Of a DNA stretch of 40,942 nt, positions 34,949 through 40,942 are shown one piece after another. This DNA is from Rhizobacter sp. Root1238. Its GTDB lineage: Bacteria > Pseudomonadota > Gammaproteobacteria > Burkholderiales > Burkholderiaceae_C. Below the pieces are notes generated by a model, which was given only the letters and a program-made list of their open reading frames with translations, had not been told where the DNA came from and did not search any database. Position numbers and translations under genes: made by a program. Each line of letters begins with the position of its first letter. Positions within the stretch are counted from its first letter, which is position 1. The stretch spans positions 1 through 40,942 of the forward strand of contig NZ_LMDM01000030.1 in NCBI RefSeq assembly GCF_001425825.1. Reading direction: 5' to 3'.

Positions 34949-34992
34949 GCGGCCCCTCGATGCCGGCCACGGCATGCCAAACTGACGGCCAC

Positions 34993-35694
34993 ATGATCAA
35001 CGCCGACCCTCAAGAGCTCGCCAAATTCAGCGACCTGGCTCATCGCTGGTGGGACCCCGACAGCGAGTTCCGCCCGCTGCACCAGATCAACCCGCTGCGG
35101 CTGGACTGGATCGACCGGCTCGCTGCGCTGAAGGGCAAGCGGGTGCTCGACGTCGGATGCGGCGGCGGCATCCTGGCCGATTCGATGGCGCGCAAGGGCG
35201 CCGACGTGCTCGGCATCGACCTCGCCGGCAAGGCGCTGAAGGTGGCGCAACTGCACGCGATGGAGGCCGGCACCACCGGCGTCGAATACCGCGAGGTCGC
35301 GGCCGAGGCGCTGGCAGCCGAGTCGCCGGGGCAGTTCGATGTGGTCACCTGCATGGAGATGATGGAGCACGTGCCTGATCCGTCGTCGATCGTGCAGGCC
35401 TGCGCGACGCTCGCGAAGCCGGGCGGCTGGGTCTTCTTCTCGACGATCAACCGCAACGCGAAGGCGTTCATGTTCGCGATCGTCGGCGCGGAGTACCTGC
35501 TGAAGCTGCTGCCGCAGGGCACGCACGAGTACGCGCGCTTCATCAAGCCGAGCGAGCTGGCGCAATGGGCGCGCACGGCAGGCCTTGCGCTGGAGAGCAC
35601 GCGCGGCATGGAATACAACCCGCTGACCGGCCGCTACTGGCTCTCGGCCGACACCAGCGTGAACTACCTGCTCGCCTGCAGGAAGCCGCTGTGA
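34993..35694 (+). CDS. ubiG: Ubiquinone biosynthesis O-methyltransferase
   Basis: SAM-dependent enzyme for both O-methylations in ubiquinone synthesis. The 233 residues start with [20 protein letters not shown], the family N-terminus, so ATG 34993 is preferred to an earlier one at 34915. The SAM-binding motif is [16 protein letters not shown], followed by [13 protein letters not shown] and the membrane-associating insertion [22 protein letters not shown]. The stop overlaps the gph GTG start (GTGA). Confidence 0.96.
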   Translation: MINADPQELAKFSDLAHRWWDPDSEFRPLHQINPLRLDWIDRLAALKGKRVLDVGCGGGILADSMARKGADVLGIDLAGKALKVAQLHAMEAGTTGVEYREVAAEALAAESPGQFDVVTCMEMMEHVPDPSSIVQACATLAKPGGWVFFSTINRNAKAFMFAIVGAEYLLKLLPQGTHEYARFIKPSELAQWARTAGLALESTRGMEYNPLTGRYWLSADTSVNYLLACRKPL

Positions 35695-36356
35695 GCCTGC
35701 GCGTGAAGGCGGTGCTGTTCGACCTGGACGGCACCTTGATCGACAGCGCACCCGACCTGGCCGGCACTGCCAACGACATGCGCGCGGCGCGTGGTCTCGA
35801 GCCGTTGCCGTTCGAGCAGTTCCGGCCGATGGTCGGCTCCGGTGCGCGGGGAATGATCGGCGTGGCGCTCGGCATCACGCCGGCGGAGGGCAGCTTCATC
35901 GCGTTGCGCGACGAGTTCTTCGACCGCTACGAGGTTCGCATGACGCAGCACACGCGGGCGTTCGACGCGGTGCCGGCGATGCTGGTCGCGATCGAGGCGC
36001 TCGGCCTGCGCTGGGGCATCGTCACCAACAAGGCGAAGCGCTTCACGAACCCGCTGGTGGCGGCGTTGGGGCTCGATGTGCGGGCCGGCGCGGTGGTGAG
36101 CGGCGACACGACACCGCATTCGAAGCCGCATCCGGCGCCGTTGCTGGAGGCAGCGCGCCAGATGGGCATGGCGGCGCATGAGTGCGTGTATGTCGGCGAC
36201 GACCTGCGCGATGTGCAGGCCGGGCACGCGGCCGGCATGGCGACGGTGGCTGCGGCCTGGGGCTACCTCGGTGTTGGCGAGCCGGTGGCGGCGTGGGGCG
36301 CGCAGCATGTCGTGCATTCGCCCGATGAGCTCTTGAAGCTGCTGGGGATGGCCTAA
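35691..36356 (+). CDS. gph: Phosphoglycolate phosphatase
   Basis: HAD-superfamily phosphatase of 221 residues that removes 2-phosphoglycolate. Motif I is [14 protein letters not shown], motif II the Thr in GIVTNK, motif III the Lys in HSKPHPAP, and motif [12 protein letters not shown]. It starts at GTG 35691 with AGGA eight bases before, overlapping the ubiG stop. Its final bases also hold the probable ssrA promoter, and its stop TAA is part of that -10 box. Confidence 0.92.
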   Translation: MSLRVKAVLFDLDGTLIDSAPDLAGTANDMRAARGLEPLPFEQFRPMVGSGARGMIGVALGITPAEGSFIALRDEFFDRYEVRMTQHTRAFDAVPAMLVAIEALGLRWGIVTNKAKRFTNPLVAALGLDVRAGAVVSGDTTPHSKPHPAPLLEAARQMGMAAHECVYVGDDLRDVQAGHAAGMATVAAAWGYLGVGEPVAAWGAQHVVHSPDELLKLLGMA

Positions 36357-36359
36357 ACT
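36333..36359 (+). promoter_or_regulatory. Probable ssrA promoter inside the gph 3' end
   Basis: TTGAAG (36333-36338), 15 bases, then TAAACT (36354-36359); the mature tmRNA begins ten bases later at 36370. The TAA of the -10 hexamer is the gph stop codon. Confidence 0.55.
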
Positions 36360-36369
36360 ACTGGGCTCT

Positions 36370-36753
36370 GGGGCCGACCTGGTTTCGACGTAGGTTCGGA
36401 TTCGGAGCGGGGCATGTCGAGCACCAGTTCGCTCGTAAATCCACTGGATCGCACTTAACTGCGAACGCTCCACAGTTCCATACGGAACTCCAACAAGCCG
36501 CTTAATACCGGCTTGCTTCGCAACAGCACGTCCATGGGCTGGGCTTGAGGGGCAACCCAGGAGCTGCGAAGTCATTCACATGGAATCGCTCTGAGCCGGG
36601 TCACTCGGTTCAAGGGCTAAATCAAGTGACTCGGGATGAGGGTAGCGTGCTGCTGCGCGACCACTGTCCTCAAAAACAAATCAGTCAGCTACACATGTAG
36701 ATCTGCCCGGAAAAGGCTTGCGGACGGGGGTTCGATTCCCCCCGGCTCCACCA
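36370..36753 (+). ncRNA. ssrA: tmRNA (transfer-messenger RNA)
   Basis: This 384-base RNA rescues stalled ribosomes with SmpB. The 5' GGGGCCG pairs with the 3' CGGCTCC before ACCA, forming the alanyl acceptor stem, and the CCA is encoded. The 5' part has the tmRNA hallmark CTGGTTTCGACGT; the T-arm reads GGGGGTTCGATTCCCCC. The tag frame resumes at GCG (36461) and ends at TAA (36503-36505) in the loop of the stem AAGCCG/CGGCTT. It reads ANAPQFHTELQQAA, unlike the ANDERFALAA-type tags common in Burkholderiales, though AN- and -AA are kept. The one-piece form is intact. A terminator follows. Confidence 0.93.
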
Positions 36754-36759
36754 GTACAA

Positions 36760-36821
36760 GGTCCACCGAGGACCGTGATGTTGCAAAAAGCCCTGGGGCC
36801 ACAACGCTCCAGGGCTTTTTT
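36760..36821 (+). terminator. ssrA 3' hairpin and rho-independent terminator
   Basis: A small hairpin GGTCC-ACCGA-GGACC (36760-36774) is followed by AAAAAGCCCTGG (36785-36796), a 12-base loop, CCAGGG and a T-run (36809-36821). The terminator is strong. A diverged copy of the whole arrangement lies at 38574-38632. Confidence 0.92.
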
Positions 36822-36903
36822 GTTGTGCGGCTGAGTGCAGTTTGCGGGTGTCGACCTCGCGCTCCCGGGCCACGATCGGTCGCTCAGTCGCTTCCGTTGT
36901 CAG

Positions 36904-37374
36904 CTACGGGAGGCCTGGAATCTTCAGGGGGCCCCGTCGCCTGTGAGCGTCGAGCACGATGTGCGTCGTGAAGCTCCTGACATTGGAGTCGTGCAGCAGG
37001 CATTCATCGCAGAAGGCTTCGTAGGCAACGAGGTCGGGGACGATGACGACGAGGACATAGTCAACGGCACCTGCAACGCCGTAGCACTGCTGAACTTCAC
37101 CACGCGCATCCAGCTTGTGGCGGAACGCCTGCGTGGCTCGTGCAGACTCGTCGACGAGATCGACCTGCACGATGGCCGTGATGCCGAGGCCAAGATGGGT
37201 GCAGTCGAGCTCGGCAGCTTCGGCCAGGATGACGCCGGTTTCCCGAAGTCGCTTCAGGCGCCGTTGCACGGCAGCGGCCGATAGACCGACATGGACACCG
37301 ATCTGCTCTGCGGGCAGGCGGGTGTCGCGCTGGTAGAGGTCGAGAATATGTCGGTCGAAGTTGTCAAGAGTCAT
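36904..37374 (-). CDS. Lrp/AsnC-family transcriptional regulator
   Basis: This 156-residue regulator has an N-terminal helix-turn-helix (LDNFDRHILDLYQRDTRLP, then VGLSAAAVQRRLKRLRETGV) and a C-terminal RAM/ACT-like ligand domain (ITAIVQVDL, QQCYGVAGAVDYVLVVIVPD). I chose ATG 37374; ATG 37392 would add six residues. It is divergent from a threonine dehydratase-like gene with about 100 bases between. Lrp-type regulators commonly control a neighbouring amino acid enzyme or exporter, so the pair probably forms an amino-acid-responsive unit (inference). Confidence 0.9.
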   Translation of the reverse strand: MTLDNFDRHILDLYQRDTRLPAEQIGVHVGLSAAAVQRRLKRLRETGVILAEAAELDCTHLGLGITAIVQVDLVDESARATQAFRHKLDARGEVQQCYGVAGAVDYVLVVIVPDLVAYEAFCDECLLHDSNVRSFTTHIVLDAHRRRGPLKIPGLP

Positions 37375-37478
37375 CGCGTCGAGCGCCCGCATCGAGCAAG
37401 CTCGGTGTGCGGCTTGGCGTTGAATTCGGGGGGTGATTCGCGGCCGGACGCCATGCCCTGCCGCACATACTTTCGAGC

Positions 37479-38447
37479 ATGAGCATTATCGACAGCCCCC
37501 ATCGACTTTCGCTGCACAACATCGAGCGCGCTGCCGCGGTGATCGACCCCGTGTTCCTGGACAGCCCGCAGTTCGAATGCGAGCCGCTGAACCAGTCGCT
37601 CGGCGCCTCCTTGTTGCTCAAGGTCGAGACGTTGAATCCCTTGCGTTCCTTCAAGGGACGCGGTGCTGACTTCTTCATGCACGAAAACCTGCCGACTCTC
37701 GCCGCACGAACATTGGTTTGCGCCACGGCAGGAAACTGGGGCCAAGCGATGGCGTACGTCTGCCGAGCTCGTGGGCGGCCTCTCGTGGTCTACACCGCGA
37801 CGACAGCGAACGCGTTCAAGGTGGAACGAATGCGCGCGATGGGTGCGGAGGTGCGTTTGCACAGTGATGACTTTGACACGGCCAAGGAAGAGGCCAAGCG
37901 TTTTTGCGAGTCAGCTGGCGCCACTTTCGTCGAAGACGGTCGGGAGGCCAGCATCGCCGAGGGCGCAGGAACGATCGCGCGCGAGCTGCTGGCACGTCAC
38001 CGGTTCGACACGCTGATTCTCCCGTTGGGAAACGGCGCCTTGCTCAACGGCGCAGCGCGCTGGGCGAAAGCCCACGCACCCGAAGTCCAGGTCATCGGCG
38101 TCTGTGCGGAAGGCGCTGATGCCATGGCGGCATCGTGGAACGCCCATCGCATGATCGAGCGTCCGGCGGTGAACACCATTGCCGACGGGATCGCAGTACG
38201 GCGGCCGGTCGCTGAGGCGTTGGCGGACATGGACGGGTTGGTTGACAACGTGCTGCTGGTGAGTGAAGGTGCCATTGAGCGCGCGATGCGCCTGGTATTC
38301 CATGAAGCTGGCTTGGTCGTCGAGCCTGCCGGTGTCGTTGGCATCGCGGCTCTGATCGAGCACCCGCCACTCCGATCCCAGCGACTGGCGACGGTGCTGT
38401 GCGGAAGCAATCTCACAACGGAGCAAATGGCGCGTTGGTTGTATTGA
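37479..38447 (+). CDS. Threonine dehydratase-like PLP enzyme (fold type II)
   Basis: A 322-residue pyridoxal-phosphate enzyme of the serine/threonine dehydratase family. The PLP lysine is Lys59 in LRSFKGRGA. The phosphate-binding loop is LPLGNGALLNG, a variant of the usual G-G-G-G-L loop, and CATAGNWGQAMAY corresponds to the substrate loop (normally S-x-G-N-H-G/A), with Asn-Trp in place of Asn-His. These differences make the exact substrate uncertain; an ammonia-lyase or racemase acting on a small hydroxy amino acid is likely. There is no regulatory ACT domain. CATACT 7 bases before the ATG and no ribosome-binding site suggest a possible leaderless mRNA. Codon use looks less GC-biased than in neighbouring housekeeping genes. 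Confidence 0.85.
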   Translation: MSIIDSPHRLSLHNIERAAAVIDPVFLDSPQFECEPLNQSLGASLLLKVETLNPLRSFKGRGADFFMHENLPTLAARTLVCATAGNWGQAMAYVCRARGRPLVVYTATTANAFKVERMRAMGAEVRLHSDDFDTAKEEAKRFCESAGATFVEDGREASIAEGAGTIARELLARHRFDTLILPLGNGALLNGAARWAKAHAPEVQVIGVCAEGADAMAASWNAHRMIERPAVNTIADGIAVRRPVAEALADMDGLVDNVLLVSEGAIERAMRLVFHEAGLVVEPAGVVGIAALIEHPPLRSQRLATVLCGSNLTTEQMARWLY

Positions 38448-38532
38448 GCATGCGCAGGGCCGTGATCTGGGCTGCATGCCGAAGGCGATTCAGTCCAGTA
38501 ACCAGTGGAGTGACCATGGGGTGTCGCATCGA

Positions 38533-38550
38533 CGATTCACAGGTGAATCG
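38533..38550. repeat. Short perfect inverted repeat
   Basis: CGATTCAC-AG-GTGAATCG, an 8-base perfect stem downstream of the dehydratase-like gene, just before the second copy of the ssrA 3' flank. Role unknown. Confidence 0.5.
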
Positions 38551-38573
38551 GGGTGTCTCCGGCACCAGATGAA

Positions 38574-38632
38574 GGTCCGACGAGGACCGTGAAGTGAAGA
38601 AGCCCTGGCGCAGCAGTGCACCAGGGCTTCTT
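38574..38632 (+). terminator. Hairpin and terminator, diverged copy of the ssrA 3' flank
   Basis: GGTCC-GACGA-GGACC (38574-38588) is followed by AAGAAGCCCTGG (38597-38608), a 12-base loop and CCAGGGCTTCTT (38621-38632), a perfect 12-base stem. Spacing and sequence match the ssrA flank closely, including the TTGTTGTxCGGC that follows. It probably ends the dehydratase transcript. Confidence 0.8.
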
Positions 38633-38719
38633 GTTGTCCGGCGCACCCCGGAACGGCTCGTCACCACTGTAGCCAGCCGTTCGGTAGACGCTCCCTGGCA
38701 GCTCCCGCCACCATGCGCC

Positions 38720-40321
38720 ATGAAAAAACTCTCTCTGAAGACGAACCTCGCGCACGTCGGCGTTGCAGCGCTGGTGGGCCTCTGCGCCGTGCCCTCCACG
38801 ACATGGGCCAGCGGCGGCGGCCCGGGCCGCGCCGGCGCGCTGACGCTCGGCATCGAGAACGTCAACGACTCGCCGCTGAAAGCCACCAACTACCGACAAC
38901 TGCTGCGCTTCGTGCCGCGCTCGGACATGCAGGTCGACCGCGTCTACTTCGGCTTCAAGCTGAAGGGTGCCAACTGCTGGAGCTCGACTGCTGAATATGG
39001 CGCCGGAGACGGCGGAACGATGCTGGCCCGGCTGGTCGACATCGACGAGGCCACCGGCCTGCCGGCCGGCGAGATCGCTTCGGAGACGGTCAACGGCTGC
39101 ACCCGCCACAACCAGGCCAAGGCGGAGGTGAAGAACGAGGTGCCGGTGTTCGCCTGGGCCTCGGTGAACGCGTCGTTGAAGGCCGGCCGGATGTACGGCC
39201 TGGTGATCAGCAACGAACACCCGGATCCGGCCCGCAACTTCTTCTCGTTCAACGCGCCCATCGGCGACGCGGCGCTGGTTGGACCGCATGGCCGCAACGA
39301 GCTCGACAGGAACGCGATCGATGCGCTGATGTCGATGGACCCGCGGGAGCATGTGGCCTGGTCGGAAGACAGCGGCAAGACCTGGCGCTACGGCCAGGCG
39401 AACGGCCAGTACCTCTCGCACATCAATGACGACGATCCCGATCACCCGGCCGTTCGCCTGCCGCAATACGGGTTTCGTCTGACCAACGGAACCAACGTGC
39501 CCGGGCAGCCGTATTACGCCTACAGCGACGACTGCGTCAGCTGCACGGTGGCCTACGGCAACCTGCAGGTCGCGCGCAACCTGACGGAAGCGGGCGGCTT
39601 CTCGGCCGGCACCGCCGGCATCGGCACGCTGACGGTGCAGAACCTCAGCACCGGCCAGCAGTCGAGCTGCACGCCAGTGCAGGGCTATGGCTTCAACCAA
39701 TGCAGCCTGGCCCGGCCGGTGCCGGTGAAGCCCGGCGACACCTACAGCATCAGTGCCACCGGCTCGGTCGAGCTGATGAAGATGGACTACTCGATGCAGT
39801 TGGTGTTCCCGCAGGTCGGGCATGCGAGCCCGGACTTCCCCGCGTACCAGCCGAAGCCGGCCCCCGGCACCAAACGCGAAGATGTTCCGAGCCTGTGGGC
39901 CGGGCCCTTGTCGCCGTCGGTGCCGTCCGGACCATCGACCACCGCCTGGACGCTGAAGCTCGAGGCAGAGAACTTCAGCAGCCAGAAGGGCGTGCAGACC
40001 GAAGCCTGTGTCGAAGGCGGCCGCAACGCCGGCTGGATCGATGCCGGCGACTGGATGGTCTACGGCAAGATCGGCTTTCCCCGCAGCGGCACCTACCGCG
40101 TCGAGTACCGCGTGGCCAGCCCCGGCGGCTCGGCGCTGTCGCTGGACTTGAATGGCGGAACCCTCCGGCTCGGCCAGGTTGGCATCCCGGCCACCGGCGG
40201 CTGGCAGGCCTGGGCCACGGTGTCCCACACGGTGAACATCAACGCCGGCACCTACGACGTCGGTGTCTACGCGCCGGCCAGCGGATGGAACCTGAACTGG
40301 ATCCGTTTCACGAAGCTCTGA
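38720..40321 (+). CDS. Secreted protein with C-terminal CBM6-like carbohydrate-binding module
   Basis: A 533-residue protein. Residues 1-30 are a signal peptide (KKLSLKTNLAHVGVAALVG..., cleavage near TWA-SGGG). Residues about 35-370 form one or two beta-rich domains I do not recognise, with Cys pairs (DDCVSC at 271-275; CTPV...NQC at 317-328) and many Asn, Gly and aromatic residues. A Pro/Ser linker (about 375-408) leads to a CBM6-like module (411-533): LEAENFSSQKGV, GGRNAGWIDAGDWMVYG, SGTYRVEYRVAS, and GVYAPASGWNLNWIRF at the end. No catalytic glycosidase motif is evident. It likely binds extracellular polysaccharide. ATG 38720 begins the signal peptide; an earlier frame start at 38594 lies in the upstream terminator. 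Confidence 0.85.
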   Translation: MKKLSLKTNLAHVGVAALVGLCAVPSTTWASGGGPGRAGALTLGIENVNDSPLKATNYRQLLRFVPRSDMQVDRVYFGFKLKGANCWSSTAEYGAGDGGTMLARLVDIDEATGLPAGEIASETVNGCTRHNQAKAEVKNEVPVFAWASVNASLKAGRMYGLVISNEHPDPARNFFSFNAPIGDAALVGPHGRNELDRNAIDALMSMDPREHVAWSEDSGKTWRYGQANGQYLSHINDDDPDHPAVRLPQYGFRLTNGTNVPGQPYYAYSDDCVSCTVAYGNLQVARNLTEAGGFSAGTAGIGTLTVQNLSTGQQSSCTPVQGYGFNQCSLARPVPVKPGDTYSISATGSVELMKMDYSMQLVFPQVGHASPDFPAYQPKPAPGTKREDVPSLWAGPLSPSVPSGPSTTAWTLKLEAENFSSQKGVQTEACVEGGRNAGWIDAGDWMVYGKIGFPRSGTYRVEYRVASPGGSALSLDLNGGTLRLGQVGIPATGGWQAWATVSHTVNINAGTYDVGVYAPASGWNLNWIRFTKL

Positions 40322-40413
40322 AAAGCGCCAGCGACCGGCCCCAGACCGTTCGACGATGTTCCTGGCGGCGCGACATGCGCAAGGCCTGCCGGCGCTTGCC
40401 TCGGCCTGACACG

Positions 40414-40439
40414 GGCCGCCGGCTCAGGAGCCGGCGGCC
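40414..40439. terminator. Inverted repeat between convergent genes
   Basis: GGCCGCCGGCTC-AG-GAGCCGGCGGCC, a perfect 12-base stem that includes the stop codon of the minus-strand DUF1801 gene and lies 92 bases after the CBM6 gene. It has no clear T-run but could end transcription from both sides. Confidence 0.55.
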
Positions 40440-40792
40440 TTGTTGACCGCGATCGCCGCGCGGAACAGCGCCTTCAGCGCGGTGGCGTCCGGCTTGTCGC
40501 CTTCATGGAAGTCGATCGCGCGGCGGACGTTGCCGTCGAGGCTCGAGTTGAAGAGGCCCTTCGGATCGGGCACCGAGGCGCCTTTCGCGAAGGTCATCTT
40601 CACCGCCTTCTTGTAGGTCTCGCTGGTGCAGATCAGGCCGTGCGCCGACCAGGCCGCGGTGCCCCACTTCCATTCTTCGGTGACGCCGGGGTCGGCCTTC
40701 AGGATCAGCGCGCGCAGCGTCGCGAGCATCTCGCCGCGCCAGTCGGCCAGGCCGTCGATCTTCTCGTCGATGAGTTCGGAGGGAGTGGGCAT
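40424..40792 (-). CDS. DUF1801 family protein
   Basis: The 122-residue cytoplasmic protein has the DUF1801/YdhG-like fold signature: LRALILKADPGVTEEWKWGTAAWSAHG, then ICTSETYKKAVKMTFAKGA and a C-terminal KALFRAAIAVN helix. The family function is unknown. I chose ATG 40792 because GAGG sits six bases upstream; an earlier ATG at 40828 lacks support. Confidence 0.88.
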   Translation of the reverse strand: MPTPSELIDEKIDGLADWRGEMLATLRALILKADPGVTEEWKWGTAAWSAHGLICTSETYKKAVKMTFAKGASVPDPKGLFNSSLDGNVRRAIDFHEGDKPDATALKALFRAAIAVNKAAGS

Positions 40793-40846
40793 CGCTGTCC
40801 TCGGCTCAGTTCGGAAGGCCGGCATCGTACCGCCTAGACTGCGCGG

Positions 40847-40942
40847 ATGAACATCCACGACGATTGGGCCACGCCGTTCGAGCGGGGCAACGGCAACCAG
40901 ACCACCACCTGGCAAGACTGCATCGATTTCCACCAGCGGCTC
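40847..40942 (+). CDS. M14-family zinc carboxypeptidase-like protein, N-terminus (truncated by window edge)
   Basis: Only 32 residues are present. WATPFERGNGNQTTTWQDCI resembles the start of bacterial M14 peptidase-like proteins, which usually read TPFE-x-x-x-GNQT-x-T-Y-x-E and go on to a zinc carboxypeptidase domain. The zinc ligands lie beyond the window, so the assignment rests on this N-terminal pattern alone. TAGACT (40835-40840) ends 6 bases before the ATG, another candidate leaderless start. Confidence 0.6.
   Translation, partial: MNIHDDWATPFERGNGNQTTTWQDCIDFHQRL

Noticed and set aside
34915-34992. Longer UbiG from ATG 34915
   Set aside because: That start lies within the T-run of the ompA terminator, and the family begins at 34993.
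36754-38560. A full genomic island at ssrA
   Set aside because: No integrase, transposase or phage gene is seen and only two genes lie between the repeats, so I report a flank duplication rather than an island.
38533-38570. Remnant of a tmRNA or tRNA 3' end before the second flank copy
   Set aside because: Only CGGCACCAG resembles CGGCTCCACCAG; the T-arm is not recognisable, so a tRNA remnant is not supported.

Overview
The window is high-GC proteobacterial DNA. It most resembles the order Burkholderiales, probably near the Rubrivivax-Leptothrix-Ideonella branch. That placement rests on gene content and order: gyrA-serC-pheA-tyrA-aroA/cmk-rpsA-ihfB-lapA-lapB-hldA-hldD, with ompA-ubiG-gph-ssrA on the other side of gyrA. 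It is an inference, since no 16S rRNA gene is present. Almost all of the window is chromosomal housekeeping DNA, with accessory islands at 1-11 kb, 18.6-19.2 kb and 36.8-40.9 kb.

Layout. 1-5.7 kb: the N-terminal part of a secreted RHS/YD-repeat protein cut by the window edge, a small DUF1294 membrane protein, gnd with a small exported repeat protein, and a 907-residue lipoprotein with one heme c motif. 5.9-10.3 kb: gluQ and a LysR regulator, divergent from a pirin-DoxX-OsmC redox-type operon, then a DUF599 membrane protein. 10.2-13.3 kb: a probable OTU-fold cysteine protease, egtB (ergothioneine) and trhO (tRNA hydroxylation). 13.3-18.6 kb: dnaE, a His/Asp-rich exported protein and a patatin-like phospholipase. 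18.6-19.26 kb: a gene-free stretch with two large palindromic elements. 19.26-33.9 kb: a long minus-strand run with gyrA, a DUF2059 protein, serC, pheA, tyrA, a fused aroA-cmk, rpsA, ihfB, lapA, lapB, hldA, hldD and a ComEA-like HhH protein. 34.2-36.75 kb on the plus strand: ompA, ubiG, gph and tmRNA (ssrA). 36.9-38.45 kb: a divergent Lrp-type regulator and threonine-dehydratase-like pair, bracketed by two diverged copies of the ssrA 3' flank. 38.7-40.9 kb: a secreted CBM6 protein, a DUF1801 protein and the start of an M14 carboxypeptidase-like gene.

How the genes fit together. The central operon joins aromatic amino acid and serine synthesis, CMP recycling, ribosomal protein S1, IHF-beta and control of LPS synthesis (LapA/LapB with heptose enzymes), with many 1-11 base overlaps that suggest translational coupling. 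The pirin-DoxX-OsmC genes, egtB and trhO point to thiol and redox handling. The CBM6 protein and the cytochrome lipoprotein suggest an interest in extracellular polysaccharide.

The most unusual signal is the pair of ~246-base elements at 18.63-18.87 and 18.94-19.19 kb. They lie in opposite orientations and share a conserved core and the same order of stems. The stems differ in sequence between the copies, yet each one still pairs. This is what a structured element under selection for pairing would look like. Other points of interest are an OTU-like protease, a divergent tmRNA tag, a doxX gene with no ATG/GTG/TTG start for its first membrane helix, and several genes with a -10-like hexamer 6-8 bases before the start codon.
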